This document shows, in pieces, positions 7,385 to 16,127 of a DNA stretch of 64,000 nt; position 1 is the stretch's first letter, and the number at the start of each line of letters is the position of its first letter. The position numbers were made by a program, and so were the translations under genes. Source of the DNA: an uncultured Clostridia bacterium (GTDB lineage: Bacteria; Bacillota; Clostridia; UMGS1883); assembly GCA_947589005.1 (NCBI GenBank), contig CANPZO010000001.1:1-64000 (forward strand), given 5' to 3'. The notes below the pieces were generated by a model. The model saw only the letters and a list, made by a program, of their open reading frames with translations, did not search any database and had not been told where the DNA came from.

Positions 7385-7966
7385 CTATCCTCTCTTAAGC
7401 TCGCTGACGTTATATCGCTCGGTTTCAGCTTCCTCGGCCAGATGTACGGCCTTTTTATAATCATCCGTTATCCTGAAAAGGCTACGGCACTTGTCCGTGA
7501 TAAAATCCCGTGAAATAGCGTGATTTAAAGCGGTCAGCAGGTCGTTGTAAAAGCCGTTAAAGTTGAGCATAACTATATTCTTGTTAAGCCGGCCAAGCTG
7601 CTTAAGCGTAAGTATCTCGAACATTTCCTCGTAGGTGCCTATGCCGCCGGGGACAACGATAAATGCGTCGGCCTTTTCCTCCATCAGAGCCTTTCGCTGA
7701 TGCATGGTGTCGGTAAAGACAAGCTCATCGCAATCGTAAAAAATTTCCTCGATTTTATCATCTTCAAAAAACTTCGGTATGGCGCCAAAAATCCGTCCGC
7801 CGCCCCTGCGGGCTCCCCTCGCGGCGGCGCCCATAAGACCGTTGGCTCCGGCGCCGAACACAAGCTCATGCCCTCTGCGGGCAATATATTCTCCCATATT
7901 TTCCACTGCCTCGACATAGGCGTGGTCAATGGTGGGAGAGGCCGCGCCAAATACGCATATTTTCAA
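7385..7966 (-). CDS. LOG family protein (Rossmann-fold nucleotide-binding; TIGR00730-like)
   Basis: This protein of about 193 residues has the LOG signature PGGIGTYEEMFE and an N-terminal CVFGAAS strand. Family members release free bases from nucleoside 5'-monophosphates, as in cytokinin activation, and the bacterial substrate is usually unknown. TTG at 7966 is placed 10 bases after aagga. A GTG three codons earlier is also in frame but lies only one base after the ribosome site. It lies downstream of the large secreted protein gene and may share its transcript by read-through. Confidence 0.85.
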   Translation of the reverse strand: MKICVFGAASPTIDHAYVEAVENMGEYIARRGHELVFGAGANGLMGAAARGARRGGGRIFGAIPKFFEDDKIEEIFYDCDELVFTDTMHQRKALMEEKADAFIVVPGGIGTYEEMFEILTLKQLGRLNKNIVMLNFNGFYNDLLTALNHAISRDFITDKCRSLFRITDDYKKAVHLAEEAETERYNVSELKRG

Positions 7967-7996
7967 ATTATACACATCCTTGAATTCCGGTTATTC

Positions 7997-8026
7997 CAAG
8001 GGGCGAACGAAACCGTTCGCCCCTTG
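7997..8026 (-). terminator. Strong hairpin downstream of the 1860-residue protein gene
   Basis: A 13-bp perfect stem caaggggcgaacg/cgttcgccccttg with loop aaac. The minus strand has no T-run after it, while the plus strand is T-rich, so termination of the minus-strand gene may be partial and let through LOG and PC4 transcription. Confidence 0.6.
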
Positions 8027-8063
8027 TTTACTCTTTAGTTAGTTTTACCTGTATGTGAGATAA

Positions 8064-11000
8064 TTATAACTCGTCAACCAGGGAAATTTCCTCTTCCGCT
8101 ACATCCTCGGCCGCGGCGTCGGCAATGGCGTCCATAGTGGACTCGTATGTGCCGTCCTCAATCATCTCAATTATCTCCATAACTGCGGCGGAAGCGGGTT
8201 CGCCGGTTTCGGTGACCGTGAATACGGTGGCATCCGCCTTTTCCTTAAGAGTTGCCGCACCGGTGCCGTCTACGCCTACATAGAGATTGCTCTGTTTACC
8301 CTTCAGATAGTATCCGCCTTCGGTTTCCTCAAGGTAGAACTTCTGGTTGTCGCCGCCGTTGTAGTCCCAAGTTCCGACTGTGCCGCCGACAACTGTGGAC
8401 TGGCTGGCGATTTCCATTACCTTGCCGTCCTCAGGGCTGAAGAATACATAGGCGTCACCCATGGGAAGCATATTCCATGTGGTGCCGATAGTCATTGCTG
8501 TACCGCTGACGGGAAGGATTTCAACGGTCTTAAGAGCGGACCCCTCCTCGCTGAGATACATCTTCAAATTATCGACATAGAGCTCGCCCCATGTTTCCTG
8601 ACCAACGGAGAAGCTGATGGTGTCGATGGGATTGGCATCCCAATCTACGCCTGTGCCGGTATTGAAGGGAACGACACTCTCAACCGCACGGTAGCCGTCA
8701 AATACGGAGATGTTGGCAAGCTGTACGGAGGGATGGACATCCACCTTTACATGATAGAGGGCGCCAACCATGAGTGAGTCTACATAGTCATGAATGTAAA
8801 CCTCACCGAGGGTGTTTTTGGTTACCTCTACTCTGGTGTCGTAACGTCCGGCGCCGCCGCCGTTGTTGTTGCTGCCCTTGTTGTGGTAAGGCACGTCGGT
8901 ATATCTGTCGGGATCGGGATCGTTGTCCACTCTGTAAAGGGTGGTGTACTTGCCTATCTCGTTTAAGCTGCCGCTGTCATAGGCCACGGACGCGCGGTTC
9001 TGAAGCGTATTGTTACGTCCGTTCTCGTCGCCCCAGTCAGTCCTCTGACGGAACTGGATGGCGCTGGGATGAGCGGTGTCGCCTATCTTTTCGGGAACGC
9101 CGTTAGACAGGGTGAAGCCAACATTCTGAACATTGTTCCAAGACCACTCGTTGATATAACGCATATCAAACTCAAGGGTGAAGTCCTTGCCGTCGGTGGT
9201 GGGCAGGCTGTGAGAAGCCATAACGCCCTGACCGCTGGCGTCACCGTCAACGCGGTACAGATGTATACCGGAGTTGCCGAAGGCCGTCTTGGCAATAGCG
9301 GCATAGTCGCTGTCGTTCATAGCCTTGGCAGTGCCGTTGCTGTCATAAATCTTACCGCTCCAGTCGTTGAAGCTTTCCTTATCCAGCATGAGCTTATCAT
9401 CGGCCTCGAAGGTGAAGTCCTCGGCGTAAAGATACTTGCTGCCGTTTGTGGAAATTTCAACGGGGATGGTAATGATGGGAGACATGGGATGCTCAATGCC
9501 CATATTCCAGGCAAAGAGCTTGATCTTATCGCCGGCCTTTATGTCGGCGGTGTAAGGAATGTCGATCTCTACCTGAGGCTCGCCCATAGCGGAGAGGCCG
9601 TTCTCTCTCTTGCTGTCCTTATCGGCGCCGGAAAGACTGGTCTGAGGAACGCTGCGGGCGGGAATTTCTTTATCCTCTATTTCAAGCCCGATGAGCTTGC
9701 CTGTGCTGTCGTAATGAGCGAGGGCGAACTTAGCCTGGCCATCGCCTATGGAAGTGTTGGAAACTACAAACTTACCGTTGAAAGCTGTTTCTCCGGTGGG
9801 CAGCTTGTCGATTTCAACATTATTCACCTCAAGAGCGGCGTCGGCAAACATTTCGGGGTCATCCTGGGTGACCATTTCAACGGGGCCGTCACCAAGGTCG
9901 GGACGGAAGTCGGTCTTTACACCGGTCTTGTACTCATAGTTCATCCAATAACGGTATTCGCCGCTTATCCAAAGCAGTCTGGGACCGGCGTTGGTAGAGC
10001 CGTCGTCGCTCATCTTGTAGTTATAGATGGCGTTGGGACGGGCGTTGGGCACGGGAGAATCCTGAGTGATAGCCTGACGCTTGGTCCAAGTTGCGCCGTG
10101 GTCGTCGCTCTCCCAGCGGTAGATCTCAAATACGTTGCCGTACTTACCTTCGGTGGGAATGGACAGATAGATAACATTGGCGTCTTTGGCGTTATGGTCA
10201 AAGGTGAGGCCGCCGCTGTAGCAGCGTTCCTGAGTGGCGTTCTGGTGGAACCACTTTCCGGCGTAGGTCAGAAAGGTGTTGACCCACTCGTTGGTCTCGC
10301 TGTCCCAACGGGCGTACCAGTAATAATGGTGACTGCGGGTATTGCCGTTGACCTCGGGCTGATACCATGTGGGCAGCTCGCCGTTTTCTCCCGGCTGAGT
10401 GGCGGTTATGTCGGCGTATACAACGCAGGGCTCGCCCTTTTCATTGTGGGAGATATCCCAAGTCCAACCGCGGCGCTCGTTGTTCACGTTGTTAGGATCG
10501 GTGAAATCAGCTCCGGTCAATTGACTGGCGTCGAATACCACCAAATCGGGATATACATCGTGCAGAGGAACGGTCATAACGCCCCACTGTCCGTTGGTAT
10601 GATTGCCGTCCGCGTCGAGAGCGCCCAGTGCCTTGTACTCTTCCTTATTTTCCTTGGGCAAAGGCTGAAGCTCGTTGCCGCTGGCGGTCAGAAGCATCTG
10701 AGAGGCAATGTCAAGAGTCATGTAATAAATGTGATTTCTCTTGTCGTTGTCGGGGTGGTTGGCGGTGTAGGTAATATAAATCTTGTTACGCTCACAGTCA
10801 TAGTCGTACTTGGTGTAGGGACGGCGCTGACCGTCGTTTTTACCGCCGTCATCATAGCTGTAATAAGACGTGTTGGCAACCTGAGTCTGACCCATAACGG
10901 GAACTATCTCACCGTCGGTCTCGTTACCGAAGCGTCCGTACTCGTCGGGCATGGGGAACTTGGCCATGGTGGGCTTCCAGTGAACGCCTCTCCAACCGGC

Positions 11001-13646
11001 GTAAATCACGTCGCCGTTGGCGTCGGGGTCGTCGTGAACGAGGAAGATCGTGGGATAGGTGGCGTTGTAGTCGTGGCTGTTAGCCTCCATGTTGTTATCG
11101 GTCTCGCAGTAATAGAACTGCTCGGGCCACCAGCCCTTGGTGATGTCCTCGGGCTCCTTGGTAACACGGAAGTACATATAGGGCTCGTTGGTGTGCATCG
11201 TATAAACAGCCATAATACGTCCGTCGGGAAGAACTACGACAGCGGGGTTGTTATGGTCGTCGCTCTCCAGCTTTTCATGGATAACGACTCTCTTGTACTC
11301 GTCGGTGTCGTGGTCATACTCGGCTACTACGATGTCGCCGCAATCCTCGACCCAGCCCATGTAGGTCTTGTCATGCTGGAACACGTAGCCGTTGTTGCTG
11401 GTGTATGTGATGGTGTTGCCGTCAATGTCTTTTGACTTACCCTCGTAGCGGTTAGCAAGCTCGTCGCCGGGCTGAATGTGGGTGCCGCTGGGCTCAACAT
11501 ACCAGTTCCAGCCGCCGTTGTTGGTGGCGATGGAAACCTTGTTCAGCTCACTGCCGTCGTCGGGTGTGATGGCCTTAACAATTACATTGCAGCTAACGTT
11601 TATGTCCAAATCATCAATCTTACCCGTAGCGGTCTTGGTGCCCGCACCGGAAACGTCAACGGTATTCCATGCGATAGGAAATTCAAGACTTTGCTTGTCG
11701 GAGAACGTTACCATAACCGTAACGGGAAGCACGGGAGCCTGACCCACCACCGTATTGACATCCGCAATTTTTGGGGTTTCCGCCTGAACCTGGTTGTATT
11801 TAACGTCAAGCGTGTTGTGATTGGCGTCCACACTTTCGATTGTGGGTACGGCGTTTACATCATTGAGAATATAAAGTTTGCCGTCTATTTTCGCCAGCTT
11901 CATGAAGCCGCTGTCAACATACGCGGCGCCGGTGGCGGCCTTAGTGGTCTTAGTGGGCGCTATCTCCGTATCACCGGCTTTATATGTAACGGTTACTTCG
12001 GTATAGCCGTCCTGCCAAGCCTCGAGGTGGTCGAGGATAACCACTGTCGGGCAGCCGTTGGGGTCGCCCTGCACGCCTTGAGACAGGTCGTCGCCGTGGA
12101 AGAATACGCGGTCGATGTTGGTGAGCTCCTGATTTCTAAACTTGGCGGGGCCGTTGGTTATCTCGTTGACAACGCCGGTACCCTGCTCCTCGGCATACAT
12201 ACGGTAGGTCTTGTCGTCAAAGTTGACCTCGGTATGGATTATATAGGTCTTGCCCACTGCGCAGGGAACGGTGCTGTCCTTCCAACCTCCGTCATGATAC
12301 TCAAAGACGGACTTGTTGTTCAGATAGCGCATGACGGGGCCTGTGCCGTCAAAGCTGCCGGTTGAGGCGTTACCGTAGGAGAGAAGTCGGTTGCTGGGGT
12401 CTGCCGCGCCTTCCGTCTCACCCTTTTGGGTGCTTATGATAGCCTCAAATATGGCGTGACCTGCGCTGTAATTATACTTAAGGTCGGTCTTCCAGCCGAA
12501 GTTTGCTCCGCTGGAGGTGCCGCTGCAATAGAAGATGTCGGGGGTGTACTCCGACTCCCAAAGGGTAACGTCGGCTTTTGCGCCATCAACACCGTCTATG
12601 GTATACTCGTCTTTATCTTTTTTCCATTTATATACGCTGTCAACTATTTTGCCGTCCTTTACTTCCTTGAAAGAAGTTGGGAGCATTGGTGCCATGCCGC
12701 CGTTAAATGCTTCAGCTGTAAAAGTGGCACCTTCTATGTATTCAATGTTCACATTTGAGCCTTTGCCAACCGTTATTTCAGACAAGTTATCACTGCGGGT
12801 ATAGATTTTACCCTTAGCAATTAAAACAGCGGGAGCAAGTTCTTCTGTAGGAGTATATTTGTCGCCGATAACAAGATTGTTTACTGTTGTTTTAAGCAAT
12901 TCCACATTGCCGGACTTAAGCGAAACGGTAACATCGCCAACTTCACCGAACTTAAATGTTAGTTTAGGCTTTGTAGTTCCATTTTTACCTTCAAAAAGAA
13001 CTTTTAACGCCTCGAGATTCTTATCGTTATTAACTATATATAATTGCTTTGTAATACTGATAAGCGCAAAAGACGCACCGTTTTTGGAAATTGTGTCAAG
13101 ATTTTTTCGTACATAATCAGTTACATCAAACTCATAAACACCCGTTTTTGTAATATCTTTTTCGTCTATGACAGTCATTCCGTCAGGAATTACTGTCAAG
13201 CTTTCGCCGGTCGCATTATACTCTGGGAGCCCGAGTGCAGAAACTTCCGGATATGCATTATCTTCCCATTTTGTATTATCAATAGCAACGAGAGATACAG
13301 TCGGTTGGCCTATAGTAGCGGCGTCAAGGCAGTTGATGCTGAGCGTCGCTTTTTGTAAGGCTGTCTTTCCCGACAACTGGTCAGCCGAAAACTTATCTGT
13401 AAGGTCAAAGCCTACATAAGCATTACGCTGATTCCAGTTTGCATGATACACATAAAGTGAATTAGCGTCGCGGCCAGTTATGTTGATGGTGTCGCCATTT
13501 ATCTTTTTATCAAGAATATTGGCAGTCATCGACTTTGTTGCCACGACCTCAATGATGTCCTCGTCGGCGGCAAAAGCAAGGCTCGGCATAACCGCCAAAA
13601 CCATTACTATGGCCGTCAACAAGGCAAAAACACGTTTTGTTTTCAT
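8064..13646 (-). CDS. Secreted 1860-residue multidomain beta-propeller (BNR_4-like) protein, candidate polysaccharide lyase
   Basis: A signal peptide (about 1-27, ending SLAFAADE) is followed by a CBM96/DNRLRE-like domain (35-235), a concanavalin-type lectin-like region (about 385-545), a group-4 bacterial Ig-like domain (620-695), a BNR_4-type seven-bladed propeller (700-1270), an Ig-like stretch, a second lectin-like region (1410-1710) and a ricin-type module (1720-1830). The propeller has DDHNNP (His798), then PDGRIMAVYTMH (His818). Two histidines 20 apart recall the catalytic pair of PL24/PL25 ulvan lyases. There is no sortase signal or SLH domain, so it is probably released. A perfect caggaggt ribosome site precedes the ATG. 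The first 1 kb is much richer in AT than the rest. Enzyme activity is inferred, not shown. Confidence 0.8.
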   Translation of the reverse strand: MKTKRVFALLTAIVMVLAVMPSLAFAADEDIIEVVATKSMTANILDKKINGDTINITGRDANSLYVYHANWNQRNAYVGFDLTDKFSADQLSGKTALQKATLSINCLDAATIGQPTVSLVAIDNTKWEDNAYPEVSALGLPEYNATGESLTVIPDGMTVIDEKDITKTGVYEFDVTDYVRKNLDTISKNGASFALISITKQLYIVNNDKNLEALKVLFEGKNGTTKPKLTFKFGEVGDVTVSLKSGNVELLKTTVNNLVIGDKYTPTEELAPAVLIAKGKIYTRSDNLSEITVGKGSNVNIEYIEGATFTAEAFNGGMAPMLPTSFKEVKDGKIVDSVYKWKKDKDEYTIDGVDGAKADVTLWESEYTPDIFYCSGTSSGANFGWKTDLKYNYSAGHAIFEAIISTQKGETEGAADPSNRLLSYGNASTGSFDGTGPVMRYLNNKSVFEYHDGGWKDSTVPCAVGKTYIIHTEVNFDDKTYRMYAEEQGTGVVNEITNGPAKFRNQELTNIDRVFFHGDDLSQGVQGDPNGCPTVVILDHLEAWQDGYTEVTVTYKAGDTEIAPTKTTKAATGAAYVDSGFMKLAKIDGKLYILNDVNAVPTIESVDANHNTLDVKYNQVQAETPKIADVNTVVGQAPVLPVTVMVTFSDKQSLEFPIAWNTVDVSGAGTKTATGKIDDLDINVSCNVIVKAITPDDGSELNKVSIATNNGGWNWYVEPSGTHIQPGDELANRYEGKSKDIDGNTITYTSNNGYVFQHDKTYMGWVEDCGDIVVAEYDHDTDEYKRVVIHEKLESDDHNNPAVVVLPDGRIMAVYTMHTNEPYMYFRVTKEPEDITKGWWPEQFYYCETDNNMEANSHDYNATYPTIFLVHDDPDANGDVIYAGWRGVHWKPTMAKFPMPDEYGRFGNETDGEIVPVMGQTQVANTSYYSYDDGGKNDGQRRPYTKYDYDCERNKIYITYTANHPDNDKRNHIYYMTLDIASQMLLTASGNELQPLPKENKEEYKALGALDADGNHTNGQWGVMTVPLHDVYPDLVVFDASQLTGADFTDPNNVNNERRGWTWDISHNEKGEPCVVYADITATQPGENGELPTWYQPEVNGNTRSHHYYWYARWDSETNEWVNTFLTYAGKWFHQNATQERCYSGGLTFDHNAKDANVIYLSIPTEGKYGNVFEIYRWESDDHGATWTKRQAITQDSPVPNARPNAIYNYKMSDDGSTNAGPRLLWISGEYRYWMNYEYKTGVKTDFRPDLGDGPVEMVTQDDPEMFADAALEVNNVEIDKLPTGETAFNGKFVVSNTSIGDGQAKFALAHYDSTGKLIGLEIEDKEIPARSVPQTSLSGADKDSKRENGLSAMGEPQVEIDIPYTADIKAGDKIKLFAWNMGIEHPMSPIITIPVEISTNGSKYLYAEDFTFEADDKLMLDKESFNDWSGKIYDSNGTAKAMNDSDYAAIAKTAFGNSGIHLYRVDGDASGQGVMASHSLPTTDGKDFTLEFDMRYINEWSWNNVQNVGFTLSNGVPEKIGDTAHPSAIQFRQRTDWGDENGRNNTLQNRASVAYDSGSLNEIGKYTTLYRVDNDPDPDRYTDVPYHNKGSNNNGGGAGRYDTRVEVTKNTLGEVYIHDYVDSLMVGALYHVKVDVHPSVQLANISVFDGYRAVESVVPFNTGTGVDWDANPIDTISFSVGQETWGELYVDNLKMYLSEEGSALKTVEILPVSGTAMTIGTTWNMLPMGDAYVFFSPEDGKVMEIASQSTVVGGTVGTWDYNGGDNQKFYLEETEGGYYLKGKQSNLYVGVDGTGAATLKEKADATVFTVTETGEPASAAVMEIIEMIEDGTYESTMDAIADAAAEDVAEEEISLVDEL

Positions 13647-13679
13647 TTTATTTACCTCCTGTTAATAATTCTATCCAAT

Positions 13680-13708
13680 ATTATATAACAATTCCACAAA
13701 AATGTCAA
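13680..13708 (-). promoter_or_regulatory. Consensus promoter of the beta-propeller protein gene
   Basis: On the minus strand TTGACA (13703-13708), 17-bp spacer, TATAAT (13680-13685). Both hexamers are perfect sigma-A consensus. Confidence 0.8.
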
Positions 13709-13760
13709 TAGCAATTGCAAATTTCCTTGTGATTTTTACTATATTTTTCATACAAAATAA

Positions 13761-13789
13761 TTGACAAGCCCAAGATATAGTGTTATAAT
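13761..13789 (+). promoter_or_regulatory. Consensus promoter of the metalloprotease-like gene
   Basis: TTGACA (13761-13766), 17-bp spacer, TATAAT (13784-13789), 39 bp before the GTG start. It diverges from the promoter at 13680-13708 with about 50 bp between the two -35 boxes. Confidence 0.8.
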
Positions 13790-13827
13790 ATTTTTAACAT
13801 AACAAAATTATGCAAGGAGAGATTATA

Positions 13828-16062
13828 GTGAAAAAATTTCTTTCCGTCGCTTTGGCGGCGGCGATGCTCATGGGCTCCGCGCCGGCGGTCATTTATGCCG
13901 AGGATACCGCGCCCATAGCTCAAGTTCAGGCGGAAAACGCCATCGATCCCTTCGACAGTGCTTACAGCCTCATTGTAAACGCGGCCACTCTCAGGGCTGT
14001 CGCCGTTGAAAATCGGGGCACGGAAAACCTTGACTCGATAATAACGGTGGATGTGCCCGATACAAATTTCAGCGACGATATGATATGGCGCGTATCTCCC
14101 CTCGGAGGGGATCTGTACTGCGCCGTCAACAAGAACAGCGGCCGCAGCCTCGACGTGCCCGACGCGGTGACTGACGAGGGCGTGCAGCTCATTCAGTATA
14201 CCTACTACGGCAACGCCCAACAGAAAATGACCTTTGAAAAGACCGACAAGGGCTACACCATAAAGCCCGGCCATGCGGATACCTATCTCGCGGACCGCGA
14301 CGGCAAGCTGGTGCAGATAAGCGACAAGACCGCTCCCGAGGCACAGTGGATTATCCTGCCCGTCGAGGAGTCCATGATGCGCCGGGTTCCCCTGTCAGAG
14401 GGCTACGCCCTCCTCAGCGACGGACAGAGGCGCGCGTTTGACAACTATTTCTTCAGTAAAATGGACATGAGCCGCAGCGTCCGCAACAGCGCCGAGACCC
14501 TGCTTTGCGATGAGAATTATTTTTCACGCACGCCGGCCGAGCAAAAACGAATTCTTACCACCGCTCTCACCTACACCGCCTCGGGTCAGGTGGTCGGCGA
14601 CGTCGTAAACGAAACGCCCGCCAAATACACGGTGGTTAAGGCCGAACAGGTGCCGGACTACGATATATGGCGGGGCAGCCGCACCACCTGCTGGGTATAC
14701 GATATAGAAATGGAAGGCGACGTCGAGGGACAGGTACACAAGTTCCAGTTCATCAGCAACGAGGAGGACAAGGACGCCCCCATGGTAACCAAGGCCATCG
14801 AGGCCATCGGCGTATTCCCTTACGCTCTCCGTCAGCACGTGCACAAGCTCTACTGGAAGAGCGGAGACACGGCCAACAGTTATAACGGCGGCGGGAACGA
14901 GATATGGATACGCCTCACATGGGAGCCTACCCGTCAGCAGATATCCCAGACCCTTTCTCACGAGCTGGGTCATGTGCTGGAGCAGAATATGCTTCAGGAC
15001 CCCGACGTATGGTCGCTGGCCGAGCGCCTCGACGCCTGCCCCATTTCCTCCTACGGCTCCAGCAACGAGACCGAGGATTTGGCCGAGTTCAGCCGCACCT
15101 ACTGGACAAATTTTGGCAAGGATACCTTTGACGAGCTGGAAAAGGTATATCCGAACCGGCTTAAGATATTCAAGGGCCTTCTTTACAGGGCCGACAAGGA
15201 ATATTTTGCGGATTATGCGGAGTATGAGGATTTCATCGACGAGCTCACCGCTCAGGCCCGCGCCGCCGGCAGCGACAGCGACAATTCCGGCCTTGACGAG
15301 AGCAAGCTCTATGCCATTGTAGATCCCGCCACAGGCAGGGCCTTCACCGTAAACGGCAACTCCATGAACAACGACGTTCCCCTTTCTCTTGAACACTTTG
15401 AGTATGAGCCGGGCCAGATATTCGGCATAGAAAAGTATGACAACATGATAAAAATAGTCAACAGCGGCAGCGGAAAGCCCATTCAGCTTGACGACAGCGC
15501 CCTCAGCGGAAAAAGCCTTGTACAGTACGGCGGCACATGGGCCATCGACGAGAAGTTCGCGGTATACGAAAAGGACGGACTGTTTGAGCTTATGGCTCCA
15601 CGGTATCAGTTATACGCCGCTCCCTTCGGAACAAACCTCGGCCAGACCGTAGAGGCCCATGGCTGGAGGTTCGTCGAGGTGGGCGAAAGCGAAGTGAGAG
15701 AAGCCAGAATAAAGCTCGGAGATAAGGCCCTTTCTTCCGGTGAGGAGGCGGTCCCCGTAATGGCCGCCGCCAACGGCGCCGTGTGGAAGCTGACCCCCGC
15801 CGAGCAGAAGGGCGCGTTCAAAATCGTCAACGTCGAAACCGGTCTTGCCATGGACATTTTGGACGGCAGCACCGAGGCCGGAGCGGAGCTAATAACCTAC
15901 TATTATTATGGCACGTCCAATCAGCTTTTCACCCTTGAGGAGACCGCCGGCGGAGTTAAAATAAAGAATGTTCAGAGCGGCCTTTACCTCCACGCGGACG
16001 GCGACGGCAGGGTTACTCAGGAGCGCGACGGAAGCGTGTTTACGCTGGAAGATGCCATTTAA
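13828..16062 (+). CDS. Secreted HELGH metalloprotease-like protein flanked by ricin-type modules
   Basis: A signal peptide (about 1-25, ending VIYAEDT) leads a ricin-type module (35-170), a central domain (180-490) and C-terminal ricin-type modules (about 495-744). The centre holds HELGH (378-382) after LSH, and ETEDLAEFSR near residue 415 offers a third zinc ligand, as in gluzincins of the anthrax-lethal-factor type, where I see the closest layout. Segments such as SLDVPDAVTDEGVQLIQY and AMDILDGSTEAGAELITY mark the ricin repeats. GTG at 13828 is chosen because aaggaga ends 7 bases earlier; the ATG at 13810 lies upstream of that site. It diverges from the propeller protein. Likely an extracellular protease on glycosylated substrates (inference). 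Confidence 0.75.
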   Translation: MKKFLSVALAAAMLMGSAPAVIYAEDTAPIAQVQAENAIDPFDSAYSLIVNAATLRAVAVENRGTENLDSIITVDVPDTNFSDDMIWRVSPLGGDLYCAVNKNSGRSLDVPDAVTDEGVQLIQYTYYGNAQQKMTFEKTDKGYTIKPGHADTYLADRDGKLVQISDKTAPEAQWIILPVEESMMRRVPLSEGYALLSDGQRRAFDNYFFSKMDMSRSVRNSAETLLCDENYFSRTPAEQKRILTTALTYTASGQVVGDVVNETPAKYTVVKAEQVPDYDIWRGSRTTCWVYDIEMEGDVEGQVHKFQFISNEEDKDAPMVTKAIEAIGVFPYALRQHVHKLYWKSGDTANSYNGGGNEIWIRLTWEPTRQQISQTLSHELGHVLEQNMLQDPDVWSLAERLDACPISSYGSSNETEDLAEFSRTYWTNFGKDTFDELEKVYPNRLKIFKGLLYRADKEYFADYAEYEDFIDELTAQARAAGSDSDNSGLDESKLYAIVDPATGRAFTVNGNSMNNDVPLSLEHFEYEPGQIFGIEKYDNMIKIVNSGSGKPIQLDDSALSGKSLVQYGGTWAIDEKFAVYEKDGLFELMAPRYQLYAAPFGTNLGQTVEAHGWRFVEVGESEVREARIKLGDKALSSGEEAVPVMAAANGAVWKLTPAEQKGAFKIVNVETGLAMDILDGSTEAGAELITYYYYGTSNQLFTLEETAGGVKIKNVQSGLYLHADGDGRVTQERDGSVFTLEDAI

Positions 16063-16073
16063 TAATTGGAAAT

Positions 16074-16107
16074 ATAATAAAGGAGCGGGCAACCGCTCCT
16101 TTATTAT
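16074..16107. terminator. Bidirectional terminator
   Basis: A 15-bp stem from ataataaaggagcgg to its complement, loop gcaa, with A/T tracts on both sides. It lies between the convergent metalloprotease-like gene and mnmA. Confidence 0.85.
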
Positions 16108-16127
16108 ATTAAAATCGGCAAGCTAAA

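Noticed and set aside
9069-11435. 788-codon plus-strand ORF inside the large propeller gene
   Set aside because: It is antisense to a convincing domain-rich gene, has no ribosome site, and its Val/Gly-rich content is typical of a mirror frame in moderately GC-rich DNA.
13940-14300. Possibility that the metalloprotease-like gene is a frameshifted pair of genes
   Set aside because: One open frame with even codon use runs from signal peptide to C-terminal ricin module with no internal start or stop signals.
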